Shown: one piece after another, positions 8,881 to 16,884 of the stretch
Numbering within the stretch: position 1 is the stretch's first letter
Layout of the letters: each line of letters opens with the position of its first letter
DNA from: Oscillatoria acuminata PCC 6304
GTDB lineage: Bacteria; Cyanobacteriota; Cyanobacteriia; Cyanobacteriales; Laspinemataceae
NCBI RefSeq assembly: GCF_000317105.1
Contig: NC_019693.1
Location: 4,155,227-4,219,226 of the forward strand
DNA length: 64,000 nt
Reading direction: 5' to 3'
The notes under the pieces: generated by a model
Told to the model about the DNA's origin: nothing
The model's input: only the letters and a program-made list of their open reading frames with translations
The model's database searches: none
Made by a program: the position numbers and the translations under genes

Positions 8881-9504
8881 GTGGCTCGACTTTCTGTTGA
8901 ATTGCATCGCTATTTTTTTGAAGAAGAACGTTCTGAAGGCGTAATTTTAGCGGATATTATTCTGCTGGCTGGAGAACGCATTTTTGGCTTTTTGTTTGTA
9001 TTCTTGGCATTACCTTCGGCTTTGCCTGTACCTGCGCCAGGATACTCGGTTCCATTTGGATTTGTGTTATTTTTGTTGGCGGTTCAGCTAATTGCTGGTG
9101 CCCAACGTCCTTGGGTGCCTAGGCGGGTTATGCATCACCGAATCGCCTTGTCGAAGGTCCAAGGCATTTTAAAGGCCGGGATTCCTTGGTTGGAAAAAAT
9201 CGAGTTGCTCTCTCGTCCCCGCTTAACCTATATTTGCAAAAGTTTAGCCGGTCGGATTGTCATTGGGAGTGCGATCGCTCTGATGGGAGCTTCGATGATG
9301 ATTCCCATCCCCGGGACCAATACCTTACCGGCGATCGGTATTTTCGTCACCGGCTTTGGCTTACTGGATGATGATGGAGTCATTACCCTGGGTGGGTTAG
9401 TGCTTTGTGTGATGGGATTTTTGCTCTCTGGCTCTATTTTAATAGGGGTCTGGTTTGGCGGTTCCAGCTTGCTAGATTTAATCCAGAACTGGTTTTCACA
9501 GTAA
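8881..9504 (+). CDS. ExoD-family membrane protein
   Basis: The 207-residue integral membrane protein fits the ExoD family (named for a Rhizobium exopolysaccharide gene); its biochemical role is not well defined. Hydrophobic stretches lie near residues 28-45, 57-72, 125-140, 147-160 and 168-190. The pattern LPSALPVPAPGYS near residues 43-55 and its mirror MMIPIPGTNTLPAIG near 139-153 show the two-fold repeat typical of the family. The GTG start at 8881 has no strong ribosome-binding site because the decamer tract lies directly upstream. A terminator follows at 9589. Confidence 0.85.
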   Translation: MARLSVELHRYFFEEERSEGVILADIILLAGERIFGFLFVFLALPSALPVPAPGYSVPFGFVLFLLAVQLIAGAQRPWVPRRVMHHRIALSKVQGILKAGIPWLEKIELLSRPRLTYICKSLAGRIVIGSAIALMGASMMIPIPGTNTLPAIGIFVTGFGLLDDDGVITLGGLVLCVMGFLLSGSILIGVWFGGSSLLDLIQNWFSQ

Positions 9505-9518
9505 CCCGGGGCACTTCA

Positions 9519-9627
9519 GGGGCGATCGCCCCTTTAGGAAATGACTGCCTTAAATCCGGGGATTTAACCCTAGATTTCTGCTGTAATAAGAGGGACCCCT
9601 GTTTAATCGGGCGTCCCTCTTCTATTT
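9519..9627 (+). terminator. Terminators after exoD
   Basis: A short hairpin GGGGCGATCGCCCC at about 9519-9532 is followed further on by a stronger one: AGAGGGAC (9589-9596) pairs with GTCCCTCT (9613-9620) and is followed by TCTATTTT. The second is a good rho-independent terminator. Confidence 0.65.
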
Positions 9628-9639
9628 TGAGGTGAATTA

Positions 9640-10085
9640 AGTTTATTTACTTATTCACTACAATTCGAGCAAAGTAATAGCTAATTCATCCAGTCTCGCT
9701 GCCTCAAAATAGAATTTATGCTTAAGTAAAATTACTCATTTTCTCCCCACAATTGTCCAGATCCTAAGCCTCAACCCTTGTTAATCTTAAGAATTTTTCC
9801 AGATTATTGCTGACTTAGGATTGTTAAAATCCCTAGAACCACCCTGTAGCAAGGTTTCCTCTAGGTAACCGCTAAATCATCAAACAAGTTGGCTGATTCA
9901 AGGGCTACAACCCCTGATAGTTCTCGGTTTTTGATGGGGTGGCTTCGCCCTTGACACCTACCCTGAGATAGATTCAAAAGGCATATTTTGAAGATTTTTG
10001 ATATTTCTGTCAAGTTTGTAACAATTTTTGTATTTTTTACCAAACCTTGACCAAAAAAGGTTAGTCTAAATAAAAATACAAACAT
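9640..10085. other. Intergenic region carrying the promoter of the next gene
   Basis: No gene is seen. Near its end, TTGACC at 10047-10052 and TAAAAA at 10071-10076 are 18 bases apart and form a plausible promoter for the gene at 10100, which also has a good AAGGAG site. An inverted pair around 9890-9940 (GGCTGATTCAAGGG... and CCCCTGATAGTTCTCGG) has no clear meaning. Confidence 0.4.
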
Positions 10086-10099
10086 ATAAGGAGAAATTT

Positions 10100-10402
10100 A
10101 TGGTTGCTGTAACAATTGGATTTGACAAGGACCTAGAACAAGAAGAAGCAGTAGTTTTTCACCCAGGACAACGGGTGCAGTTTAAGGACCGGCCTGGAGT
10201 CATCGATACAATTGCCGCCTACGACCCCATGATGGTCCCCCCCATTTGGCTAGAAAATGACCCCCAACCGAGATATCCTGAAGAGTTAAGAATTGTAAAG
10301 CAGACGGCCCTAAGCATGGGTTCAGTGCGGGTATCAGCCAACTCGAATGTGCGCTATGTAGATTTTTGGGGACGTTTCAGATTAATTAGTAAAATCTCTT
10401 AA
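10100..10402 (+). CDS. Small conserved-looking unknown protein
   Basis: A 100-residue soluble protein with a clear AAGGAG ribosome-binding site 6 bases before the ATG. Residues 20-45 (FHPGQRVQFKDRPGVIDTIA) resemble the opening of a small SH3-like or KOW-like beta-barrel, as found in small cyanobacterial subunits that dock on larger complexes. The C-terminal half ends VRYVDFWGRFRLISKIS. I cannot assign it to a named family. It is monocistronic, bounded by its own promoter and by a HIP1-built terminator at 10428-10464. Confidence 0.65.
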   Translation: MVAVTIGFDKDLEQEEAVVFHPGQRVQFKDRPGVIDTIAAYDPMMVPPIWLENDPQPRYPEELRIVKQTALSMGSVRVSANSNVRYVDFWGRFRLISKIS

Positions 10403-10427
10403 AATCCTGTGATTATAAAAATAAACA

Positions 10428-10464
10428 AGCGATCGCTGCCAAGAACAAAGGGCGATCGCTTTTA
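10428..10464 (+). terminator. Terminator built from two HIP1 sites
   Basis: AGCGATCGC (10428-10436) pairs with GCGATCGCT (10452-10460) and is followed by TTTTAG, 25 bases after the stop at 10402. It has the same design as the terminator at 3179. Confidence 0.65.
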
Positions 10465-10497
10465 GTTTCTAGACCAAGTGTGAATCAGATAAAAGCC

Positions 10498-10575
10498 CTA
10501 GACACCCGACAAGGCAACAATCGGATCAAGTGGATCGGCTTTTTTCGCAGCATCAAACAGCGTCCAACTCCCACG
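10498..10575 (-). pseudogene. Relic of the 3' end of a macB-type permease gene
   Basis: On the minus strand this reads WTLFDAAKKADPLDPIVALSGV and stops. It matches two pieces of the intact permease gene at 11698: TLTPFDA, and the C-terminal AKKAAQLDPIVALRGA. About 25 codons between them are missing. At DNA level the last ~47 bases are roughly 80 percent identical to 11698-11745. It lies on the far side of the methyltransferase gene from the intact copy and in the same orientation. Confidence 0.75.
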
Positions 10576-10640
10576 CTGCTGCAATTTCTATCGGTTATTA
10601 GATGCTATAATTGTTAAAACTCACTTCAATTTAAAGATTA

Positions 10641-11627
10641 GTGACTGATTCGATTAAATTTATTGATTTATTTGCTGGAATTGGAGGATTTCGTCTGGCC
10701 TTTGAAAAAGCAGGCTATCATTGTGTTTACTCCTGTGAAATTAATGAAGCGTGCCAGAAAGTTTATTATCAAAATTTTGGGGATTTACCCGAAAAAGATA
10801 TTACCAATTTAGATATTGAAAATATTCCTAATCATGATGTTCTAACAGCGGGTTTTCCTTGTCAGCCTTTTAGTATATCCGGAAAACGAAATGGCTTTAA
10901 GGATACGCGCGGAACCCTCTTCTTTCACTTATGCAAAATCATTGAAGTCAAAAAGCCTAAAGTGATTGTCTTGGAAAATGTTAAGCACCTCCTGCATCTT
11001 GACCGAGGCAAAGTTTTGGAAACAATTCTTTATTCCTTAGAAGACTTAGGATATTCTGTCACTTATAAGTTATTGAATTCTAAAGATTTTCAATTGGCCC
11101 AAAATCGAGAGCGAGTGATTATTATTGGAACTTTAAATCAAAAATTTAATTGGGATTTAATCCAGAAACAATTTCCTACTCCTAGTATTGAAGAATTCTT
11201 AGATAAAAAAGGACATTTTGAGTATTTAAAGCCTGAAGAATACACATTAATTGAACATCCTAAACCCCAAGTTTCAGGCTTGATTTTTGTCGGCTATCGT
11301 AATAAAAATATTTGGAAAACCGGGATTAGACCCAATACAGAACATCTGTCAAGAGTTCATAGACAACCGAATCGGATTTATTCTGTTAAAGGAGTTCATC
11401 CGACTTTACCCTCCCAGGAAACATCAGGCCGGTTTTTTATTTATATTCCTGAAGAAAATGCCGTGCGGAAATTAACCCTAAATGAGTGTTATCGAATTAT
11501 GGGGTTTCCCAGGAATTTTAAAAAGCATCCTAGTATCGGAGAATGCTATAAACAAATTGGTAATTCCGTTTGTATTCCGATGATTCAGGAATTAGCTGTT
11601 CAAATTAAACAGCAAAATTTATTATAG
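10641..11627 (+). CDS. DNA (cytosine-5-)-methyltransferase, orphan
   Basis: The 328-residue enzyme has all main C5-methyltransferase motifs in canonical order: SAM-binding DLFAGIGGFRLAF (about residues 9-21), catalytic GFPCQPFSISG (about 71-81) with the nucleophile Cys, ENV (about 113-115), QNRERVIIIG (about 153-162), ECYRIMGFP and the C-terminal QIGNSV. It transfers a methyl group from SAM to cytosine in a short DNA site; the recognition region lies between about 170 and 270. No restriction enzyme or Vsr nuclease is adjacent. The gene is clearly more AT-rich than its neighbours, lacks HIP1 sites and uses a GTG start without a strong ribosome-binding site, all suggesting recent acquisition. 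It lies between two copies of a macB 3' end. Confidence 0.93.
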   Translation: MTDSIKFIDLFAGIGGFRLAFEKAGYHCVYSCEINEACQKVYYQNFGDLPEKDITNLDIENIPNHDVLTAGFPCQPFSISGKRNGFKDTRGTLFFHLCKIIEVKKPKVIVLENVKHLLHLDRGKVLETILYSLEDLGYSVTYKLLNSKDFQLAQNRERVIIIGTLNQKFNWDLIQKQFPTPSIEEFLDKKGHFEYLKPEEYTLIEHPKPQVSGLIFVGYRNKNIWKTGIRPNTEHLSRVHRQPNRIYSVKGVHPTLPSQETSGRFFIYIPEENAVRKLTLNECYRIMGFPRNFKKHPSIGECYKQIGNSVCIPMIQELAVQIKQQNLL

Positions 11628-11697
11628 AAATAGCCTAGATTGAAATCCAAATTGTCAAACATTTAGCAGCATAGGAGTTAACAACGCCCTGGTTTTT

Positions 11698-12915
11698 CTA
11701 GGCACCGCGCAAGGCGACAATCGGATCCAGTTGGGCGGCTTTTTTAGCGGGAATTACCCCAAAGAATAACCCGGTTGCGCCAGATACTCCGGTTGCTAAG
11801 GCGATCGCCACCGTAGAAATCCCCGCATCAAACGGCGTCAAAGTTCCAATCAGCAAAATCCCACTGACTCCCACAACTATTCCAACTAAACCCCCTGCCA
11901 CAGATAAAATCACTGCTTCAATCACAAACTGCATTAAAATATCCTGCTGAGATGCCCCGATCGCCTTTCTCAAACCAATTTCCTTCGTGCGTTCCGTTAC
12001 CGACACCAACATAATATTCATAATCCCAATTCCCCCGACAAACAGGGAAATACTGGCGATCGCTGCCAACAACATGGTCAACGCCCCTGTAATCGCCCCC
12101 ATCGTCGCCTGCAAATCCTTCTGATTGCGAACCGTAAAATCATCTTCATCAATAATTTGATGTCGCAGACGCAGCAAATTCTCAATTTGGAATTGCGCCG
12201 CATTCATACTCTCTTCATTCTGCACCGACACGGAAATAAAATTAATTCTCGTCCCATAAGGTGAAGAATTCCCCGTAATCCGATTCGCCATCGTCGTCAA
12301 CGGTATCAACACCACATCATCTTGATTCTGTCCAAAGGTAGCACCCTTGGGTTGCATCACCCCAATTACAGAAAACGATACATTTCTAATCCGGATTTGT
12401 TGACCGATCGGGTCTGTATTTCCAAATAAAGTTTCTGCCACATCGGCACCCAATGCCACCACCTGTTCATTGCGCCTCAAATCCAAATCCGTGATAAATC
12501 GACCTTGGGCGACATCAAAACTGCGAACCGTCAAAAACTCCGGCGTCACCCCCGCAACCGTTGTGGATTGATTAGCATTGCCGTAGGTAATCCGTTGCAT
12601 TCCTGTTATCTGGGGTGCAACTTCCTTCACCGAAGGAACTTGAGAGGCGATCGCCTCCGCATCCGCCAATACCAATGTCTGAGGAGGACTCACCGGACGA
12701 GTTTGAGCCTTCGGACTTCCTGGGACAATAAATAACAAATTCGTCCCCAAAGATTCCACCTGCTGACCCACAAAATTCTGTGCACCCTCACCCATGCCAA
12801 TGGTCGCAATCACCGACGCATTGCCAATAATAATCCCTAGCATGGTTAGACTGCTTCGCATCTTATTAGCAACCAAGGTTTTGGATGCCATCTTTACGCT
12901 TTCTAAGAAGTTCAT
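11698..12915 (-). CDS. MacB-type ABC transporter permease (DevC-like export system)
   Basis: From the ATG at 12915 it is 405 residues, beginning MNFLESVKMASKTLVANKMR. A longer frame to 13107 would translate repeat DNA and is rejected. The layout is that of the MacB/FtsX permease family: one TM near residues 20-45 (SLTMLGIIIGNASVIAT), a large periplasmic domain of about 220 residues (TNLLFIVPGS...), then three C-terminal TMs (about 285-400) ending KKAAQLDPIVALRGA. With the upstream adaptor gene it forms a tripartite exporter. No ATPase gene is in the operon, so it must be encoded elsewhere. Substrates of the family include macrolides, peptides and glycolipids; none can be chosen here. Confidence 0.9.
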   Translation of the reverse strand: MNFLESVKMASKTLVANKMRSSLTMLGIIIGNASVIATIGMGEGAQNFVGQQVESLGTNLLFIVPGSPKAQTRPVSPPQTLVLADAEAIASQVPSVKEVAPQITGMQRITYGNANQSTTVAGVTPEFLTVRSFDVAQGRFITDLDLRRNEQVVALGADVAETLFGNTDPIGQQIRIRNVSFSVIGVMQPKGATFGQNQDDVVLIPLTTMANRITGNSSPYGTRINFISVSVQNEESMNAAQFQIENLLRLRHQIIDEDDFTVRNQKDLQATMGAITGALTMLLAAIASISLFVGGIGIMNIMLVSVTERTKEIGLRKAIGASQQDILMQFVIEAVILSVAGGLVGIVVGVSGILLIGTLTPFDAGISTVAIALATGVSGATGLFFGVIPAKKAAQLDPIVALRGA

Positions 12916-12929
12916 AGTTTTAGAAATAT

Positions 12930-13106
12930 GAGGATGGGGAGGATAGGGGAGGATAGGGAGGATGGGGGAGATGGGGAGGATAGGGGAGAATAGGTGATAT
13001 ACCTCGTTACATGGCTCTGCCGTGTAATGCCCCGTTGGAGGCTCTGCCTCCAGTCCTGTACTAGGCGTTAAACTGCCAATTATGCGGAGCACGGCAGAGC
13101 TACTCA
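12930..13106. repeat. Decamer tract and GGCTCTGCC inverted repeat between adaptor and permease genes
   Basis: 12930-12993 is a G-rich run of imperfect decamers such as GGGGAGGATA. 13002-13106 is a diverged copy of the element at 42074-42241: it begins CCTCGTTACATGGCTCTGCC, contains GGAGGCTCTGCCTCC and ends near GCACGGCAGAGC. Together they make up the gap between the two transporter genes and could attenuate permease expression. Confidence 0.7.
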
Positions 13107-13107
13107 C

Positions 13108-15093
13108 TTACTTTAAAATATCCTCCAACTCCTGCCCTTCGGGAAGACCAATAAACACGCGATCGCCAGGATTCAACCCCTCCAAAATTTGAATTTGATT
13201 CCCCAAAGTTGGTCCAATCGTCACCGACCGAAATTCCGCTTTCCCTTCAGCATTCGGAATCAAAACCCCAGTCTCTCCTCGGTTGGTGACGATCGCCACC
13301 GTCGGCACCACCAAGGCATTATCCAATTGGTCCCCTAAAAACGTTACATCCACATTCATCCCCGATTGCAACGTCTCCGTCCCGGATTCCAAATTCACCC
13401 GCACTTCAAACAACGTCACATCCTGTTGCCGAATCGCTTCCGGGGCAATTAAATTCACCTTTCCAAGGAATTGTTCATCGGGATAGGCATCCGCCCGAAT
13501 CTCCACCTGTTGACCCGAGCGAATTCGGCTGATATCCGCTTCCGGGACTTGGGCTAAAATTTCTAACCCTCTGGCTAGGGCCACAATCGAGGTGGATGTG
13601 GCACTTCCCGCACTCGATGCTGCGGTGGTGGGGGCGACAAAGGAGCCTTCTGTAGCATATCGCTGGGTAATCTGACCGGCGAAGGGGGCGCGAATGATGG
13701 TATCTTCCTCCTGAACCTCAACCCCCCTCAGTTGCGCTTGGGCTTCCCGCACTTCCGCCTCTACTCGCCGGATTTCTTCGGGTCTAGCACCGCTTTGTTG
13801 CACCAATAAGGCTTGCTGCGCTTCCATCACTTCAGCTTCGGCGCGGGTGATTTCTTCAGGTCTAGCACCACTTTCTTGGATATCTACCCCTTGTCTTGCT
13901 TCGGCAACTTCGGCTTCAGCGCGGAGGATTTCTTCCGGGCGAGTACCAATTTCTTGCACTTCCAAGGCAAGACGCGCTTCGGCAACTTCGGCTTCGGCGC
14001 GGGTGATTTCTTCGGGTCTGGCCCCACTGGCTTGCAGTTCTAAGGCTTGCCGCGCTTCGGTAACTTGAGCTTCAGCTTCGATAATCGCCTCTTGGCGAGC
14101 GCGAATCAGTTGCTCTAACCGTTGCTGCGATCGCTCTAAGGTGGTTTGCGCCCGACGATTTTCCGTGACCACTTCATCAAAGCGATCGCGAGAAATTGCC
14201 CCTTCATTCACCAATTCCTGATTCCGGCGCACTCGTTCTGCCGTCAGAGACAAGGTAGCCTCAGCTTCTTCAATTTGAGTTTCCGCTTGAGCAATCTCAT
14301 CTTGCCGACTCCCAGAACGCAGTGCATCTAACCGCGCTTGCGCTTGGGTGAGTCTAGCCCGCGCTTGCGCCACCTCCTGGGGCCGATTTCCAGCGCGCAG
14401 TTGCGCCAGTCTAGCTTCCGCTTGCGCCAGTCTAGCCCGCGCTTGCGCCACTTCCTGAGAGCGATTTCCGGCGCGCAGTTGGTCGAGTCGCGCTTGAGCT
14501 TGCGCCAGTCTCGCCCGGGCTTGGAGTATCTCCTGGGGTCGATTTCCGGCGCGCAGTTGGTCGAGTCGGGCTTCCGCTTGCGCCAGTCTCGCCCGCGCTT
14601 GGGCAATTTCCTGGGGCCGATTTCCGGCGCGCAGTTGAGCGAGTCGGGCTTCGGCTTGTTCTAATCGCGCGGCAGCTTGGAGTCGTTGCGCTTCTACGTC
14701 CTCGCTTTCCATGCGGGCGATGATGGCACCGGCTTCTACTTGGTCCCCTTGTTCGACATATAATTGAGCAATCCGCCCTGTGGTTTTGGGGGAGAGGTTG
14801 ACACTCTGAATCGGTCGGACGGTGCCACTGGCTTGGATGCGGACGGTGAGGGTTTGGGTGTCTACGGGGACGGTTATTTCGGCGATCGCATCGGTGCGCG
14901 GTTGGGCGTTTTGGTAGGTTCGATAGGCAAAGGTGCCGACTCCTAACAATCCAGCGGCGATCAGCGCAATAATAACCCGTTTGTACCGCCGTTTCCCTTC
15001 CTGTTTAATGTCCGGTTTGGGAGGAGGTAAGGGGGGTTTTTTATGGTTATTTTGAGATTCGGTAACTTGCTCTACACTAGATGGCCGTTGCAT
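13108..15093 (-). CDS. MacA/HlyD-type periplasmic adaptor with 26-residue coiled-coil repeats
   Basis: The ATG at 15093 has an AGGAGT site 6 bases upstream and gives 661 residues; the frame opens at 15171 without one. One TM lies near residues 38-56 (RVIIALIAAGLLGVGTF). A beta-barrel/lipoyl half (IQASGTVRPIQSVNLSPKTT) follows, then a very long alpha-hairpin. The rising arm has five hinge units like LRAGNRPQEI every 26 residues, the falling arm four units like SGARPEEI, also 26 apart. The second lipoyl half (IIRAPFAGQITQRYA) and the barrel domain close the protein. Typical adaptors have about 400 residues; the excess is the hairpin, which would reach far toward an outer-membrane channel. It is co-oriented with the MarR-type regulator upstream and the permease downstream. 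Confidence 0.9.
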   Translation of the reverse strand: MQRPSSVEQVTESQNNHKKPPLPPPKPDIKQEGKRRYKRVIIALIAAGLLGVGTFAYRTYQNAQPRTDAIAEITVPVDTQTLTVRIQASGTVRPIQSVNLSPKTTGRIAQLYVEQGDQVEAGAIIARMESEDVEAQRLQAAARLEQAEARLAQLRAGNRPQEIAQARARLAQAEARLDQLRAGNRPQEILQARARLAQAQARLDQLRAGNRSQEVAQARARLAQAEARLAQLRAGNRPQEVAQARARLTQAQARLDALRSGSRQDEIAQAETQIEEAEATLSLTAERVRRNQELVNEGAISRDRFDEVVTENRRAQTTLERSQQRLEQLIRARQEAIIEAEAQVTEARQALELQASGARPEEITRAEAEVAEARLALEVQEIGTRPEEILRAEAEVAEARQGVDIQESGARPEEITRAEAEVMEAQQALLVQQSGARPEEIRRVEAEVREAQAQLRGVEVQEEDTIIRAPFAGQITQRYATEGSFVAPTTAASSAGSATSTSIVALARGLEILAQVPEADISRIRSGQQVEIRADAYPDEQFLGKVNLIAPEAIRQQDVTLFEVRVNLESGTETLQSGMNVDVTFLGDQLDNALVVPTVAIVTNRGETGVLIPNAEGKAEFRSVTIGPTLGNQIQILEGLNPGDRVFIGLPEGQELEDILK

Positions 15094-15205
15094 TGGGGTA
15101 CTCCTATTTCCCGATTTTCCCGATGGAGATATGCCGGGATTTAATGATGTTTTTAAAAAATTTAGGCGCACAGATTGACGAAGAATTGAGGGGGCGATCG
15201 CACGG

Positions 15206-15697
15206 TTAAGGCTGTTTCACCTTTCGTTCCTGTTCCCAGCGTTGGACTAACCGAGGCAGTTCTCCCTCAAAAAAAGCATGAAAATTTCGCATTTCCTCCA
15301 GTCGTTGCCGACGTTCGTCTGGTTCTGCTTCCAGTAACCCCAGTCCCCGTTCAGCTATTTCCCGCACCGCTTTAATTTGGGCAGTTTTTTGTTGAATTAA
15401 TTCGGTCCATGCACCCAATTTGATACAAAAATAATCTCGGCGATCGCCAGGTAAACTCATGCGATCGACGATTCCCGCTTGAATCAACAACCGAGACATC
15501 GTACTAATCGACCCTTTAGAAGCCTGTAACGCTTCCGCCAGTTGACTTAGGGACTGATGCGGGGGGTCTGCAATCAACAACCATCCGAGAATTCGCCCTG
15601 CCATCCTCGGCATCCCACTCAGTTCAAACAACAGCCCCACTTCTTCCACAAAGCGCCTCAGTTCAAACTGTTGCGCCTCTTTATCGACTCTGGACAT
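15206..15697 (-). CDS. MarR/GbsR-type transcriptional regulator of the efflux operon
   Basis: This 163-residue winged-helix protein resembles GbsR/MarR-like regulators (COG1510). The DNA-binding region lies at about residues 48-85 (SLSQLAEALQASKGSISTMS RLL read as two helices), followed by the wing around MSLPGDRRDYF. A C-terminal helical tail (residues 115-160) probably dimerises. It is the first gene of a minus-strand set with the adaptor 110 bases downstream, so local control of the exporter, perhaps in response to its substrate, is the obvious inference. Confidence 0.85.
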   Translation of the reverse strand: MSRVDKEAQQFELRRFVEEVGLLFELSGMPRMAGRILGWLLIADPPHQSLSQLAEALQASKGSISTMSRLLIQAGIVDRMSLPGDRRDYFCIKLGAWTELIQQKTAQIKAVREIAERGLGLLEAEPDERRQRLEEMRNFHAFFEGELPRLVQRWEQERKVKQP

Positions 15698-15769
15698 ATC
15701 TGCCCCAGATGAATTGCTTTATTCACAATTGTAGCAAAGTTTTGACTGTTTAGTAAAGACTGAACGAAA

Positions 15770-15830
15770 TGAAGAGGGGGTGCATCTGCAACCCCTCTGT
15801 AGGGGCCATTCGGGAATGGCCCCCAATCTC
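15770..15830. repeat. Two adjacent hairpins upstream of the toxin-antitoxin region
   Basis: GAGGGGGTGCATCTGCAACCCCTC and GGGGCCATTCGGGAATGGCCCC, split here only by a few bases, are two strong hairpins in the gap between the divergent genes at 15697 and 15908. The second resembles the GGGGCGATTCGCGAATCGCC family. Confidence 0.6.
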
Positions 15831-15907
15831 ATCAGGGAGAGGTCAGAAAAACTTGATAAAATTTCTGATAACGGCTCAATTTTCTACAGATTAGAAGTCC
15901 CCCACCG

Positions 15908-16138
15908 ATGATAGAACCTCAAATTTTAGAAGCGATTAAACAGATGCCGAACATAGAGCGGATCAGGATAATTGAGTTTACCTTGGGGCTGATGCGAGAA
16001 GAAATGGCAAAAAACGAACAACTCAGTTTAAAAGAGGCGGCTGAACTGATGCGTCCTTTCTATGCAGAAGGAAGTGAACTCAGTGAGTTTGTTGATAGTG
16101 AACATGGGGACTTTTACGAATACGAAGACTATGCTTAG
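15908..16138 (+). CDS. Antitoxin-like protein of a MazF/PemK-type module
   Basis: This acidic, mostly helical 76-residue protein starts at an ATG and ends in the acidic tail EHGDFYEYEDYA, typical of antitoxins that wrap around a basic toxin. Its stop overlaps the ATG of the MazF-family frame at 16131 by 8 bases, the usual antitoxin-toxin overlap. No clear DNA-binding fold is seen, although the segment LSLKEAAELMRPFY could contribute. The toxin reading frame is broken, so the antitoxin may now be unneeded. Confidence 0.7.
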   Translation: MIEPQILEAIKQMPNIERIRIIEFTLGLMREEMAKNEQLSLKEAAELMRPFYAEGSELSEFVDSEHGDFYEYEDYA

Positions 16139-16470
16139 AGGTCAAATTTGGCTTTATCGTGCTGACCCCACTGTTGGCCAGGAAATAGGTAAAACCCGTC
16201 CTTGTATAATTGTTAGCCATGATGAAATAGGGGTGCTTCATTTAAAGGTTGTTGTTCCTATTACTGGATGGAATGATGCCTTTGCAAACGTTTCTTGGAT
16301 GGTTAAAATTGATACCGACCTCAGAGAATGGGTTAAGTAAGCCATCAGCCGCCGATGCATTTCAGGTCCGTTCTATTTCCCAAGAAAGGCTGATTAAACA
16401 AGTGGGAACTGTTTCTGAAGAAGGTATGCACAAACTGGGTCAGGCTTTAGCTGTGGTTTTAAACATTTAG
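16131..16470 (+). pseudogene. MazF/PemK-family endoribonuclease toxin, frameshifted
   Basis: Frame A from ATG 16131 reads MLRGQIWLYRADPTVGQEIG, then KTRPCIIVSHDEIGV and ends WMVKIDTDLREWVK at a stop near 16338. Frame B then supplies the expected family C-terminus: PTSENGLSKPSAADAFQVRS and QVGTVSEEGMHKLGQALAVV up to 16470. The switch falls near 16308-16318, where one extra base explains it. The RGQIW and KTRPCII motifs and the ADAFQVRS motif are family signatures. It is probably an inactivated RNase; a sequencing error or programmed shift cannot be excluded. Confidence 0.8.
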
Positions 16471-16542
16471 TCGATGTTGATGAGTTAGCCTTTCATTGTT
16501 CTGTACCCACCAAATCCAGATGTGAGTATCCAGAAGAATCAT
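16459..16542 (-). pseudogene. Truncated PIN-domain (VapC-type) toxin
   Basis: The ATG at 16542 overlaps the stop of the upstream antitoxin-like gene as ATGA and opens MILLDTHIWIWWVQNNERLT, the unmistakable N-terminus of a PIN-domain RNase with its first catalytic Asp (LLDTH). The frame stops after 27 residues where family members have about 130. The end overlaps the 3' end of the MazF-like frame on the other strand, so the join probably marks the site where the rest was lost. Confidence 0.8.
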
Positions 16543-16772
16543 TTCAAAACCTCCCAATCTTCAGCCGGTACAGCCGGTTCAAATGGATCATCGTAGTGGT
16601 AAGGTTGTTTTCCATGAAGCGGATATTCAGGGGAAGAAGTTGGGGAGGATTGCTGTTGTTTCGGCTGTTTTAAAAAAATAATTTCTACTGTGTCTCCAGC
16701 ATGAAAAGGCAAACCTGTCAATTCCAATTTGCCATCTTCACTGAATGTAATCGCAATTTTATGAACGTTCAT
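16539..16772 (-). CDS. Antitoxin-like protein paired with the truncated VapC
   Basis: From the ATG at 16772 the product has 77 residues. It begins MNVHKIAITFSEDGKLELTG and ends YDDPFEPAVPAEDWEVLK. The N-terminal beta-rich part is followed by a Pro/Gln linker and an acidic C-terminal peptide, the layout of small antitoxins found next to PIN toxins in cyanobacteria. The DDPFEPA...DWE segment is a typical neutralising tail. Its stop overlaps the toxin start (ATGA). With the toxin truncated to 27 residues it is an orphan antitoxin. Heptamer repeats (ACAAATG-like) lie just upstream at about 16800-16880. Confidence 0.7.
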   Translation of the reverse strand: MNVHKIAITFSEDGKLELTGLPFHAGDTVEIIFLKQPKQQQSSPTSSPEYPLHGKQPYHYDDPFEPAVPAEDWEVLK

Positions 16773-16884
16773 TGGCGTACTTTTATAAAAAAAACAACTC
16801 CAGAACCAATGACGAACAACCAAGGACAAATGACAAATGACCAACAACCAAGGACAAATGACAAATGACAAATGACCAATAACC

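Noticed and set aside
10641-11627. The methyltransferase as the HIP1 (CGATCG) methylase
   Set aside because: Nothing in the sequence shows its target, and the gene itself is AT-rich and looks acquired, so the idea is not supported.
12916-13107. N-terminal extension of the MacB-type permease
   Set aside because: It translates decamer and inverted-repeat DNA; the ATG at 12915 gives a normal permease N-terminus.
14338-14664. Open frames opposite the adaptor gene
   Set aside because: They are antisense products of the repeated coiled-coil codons.
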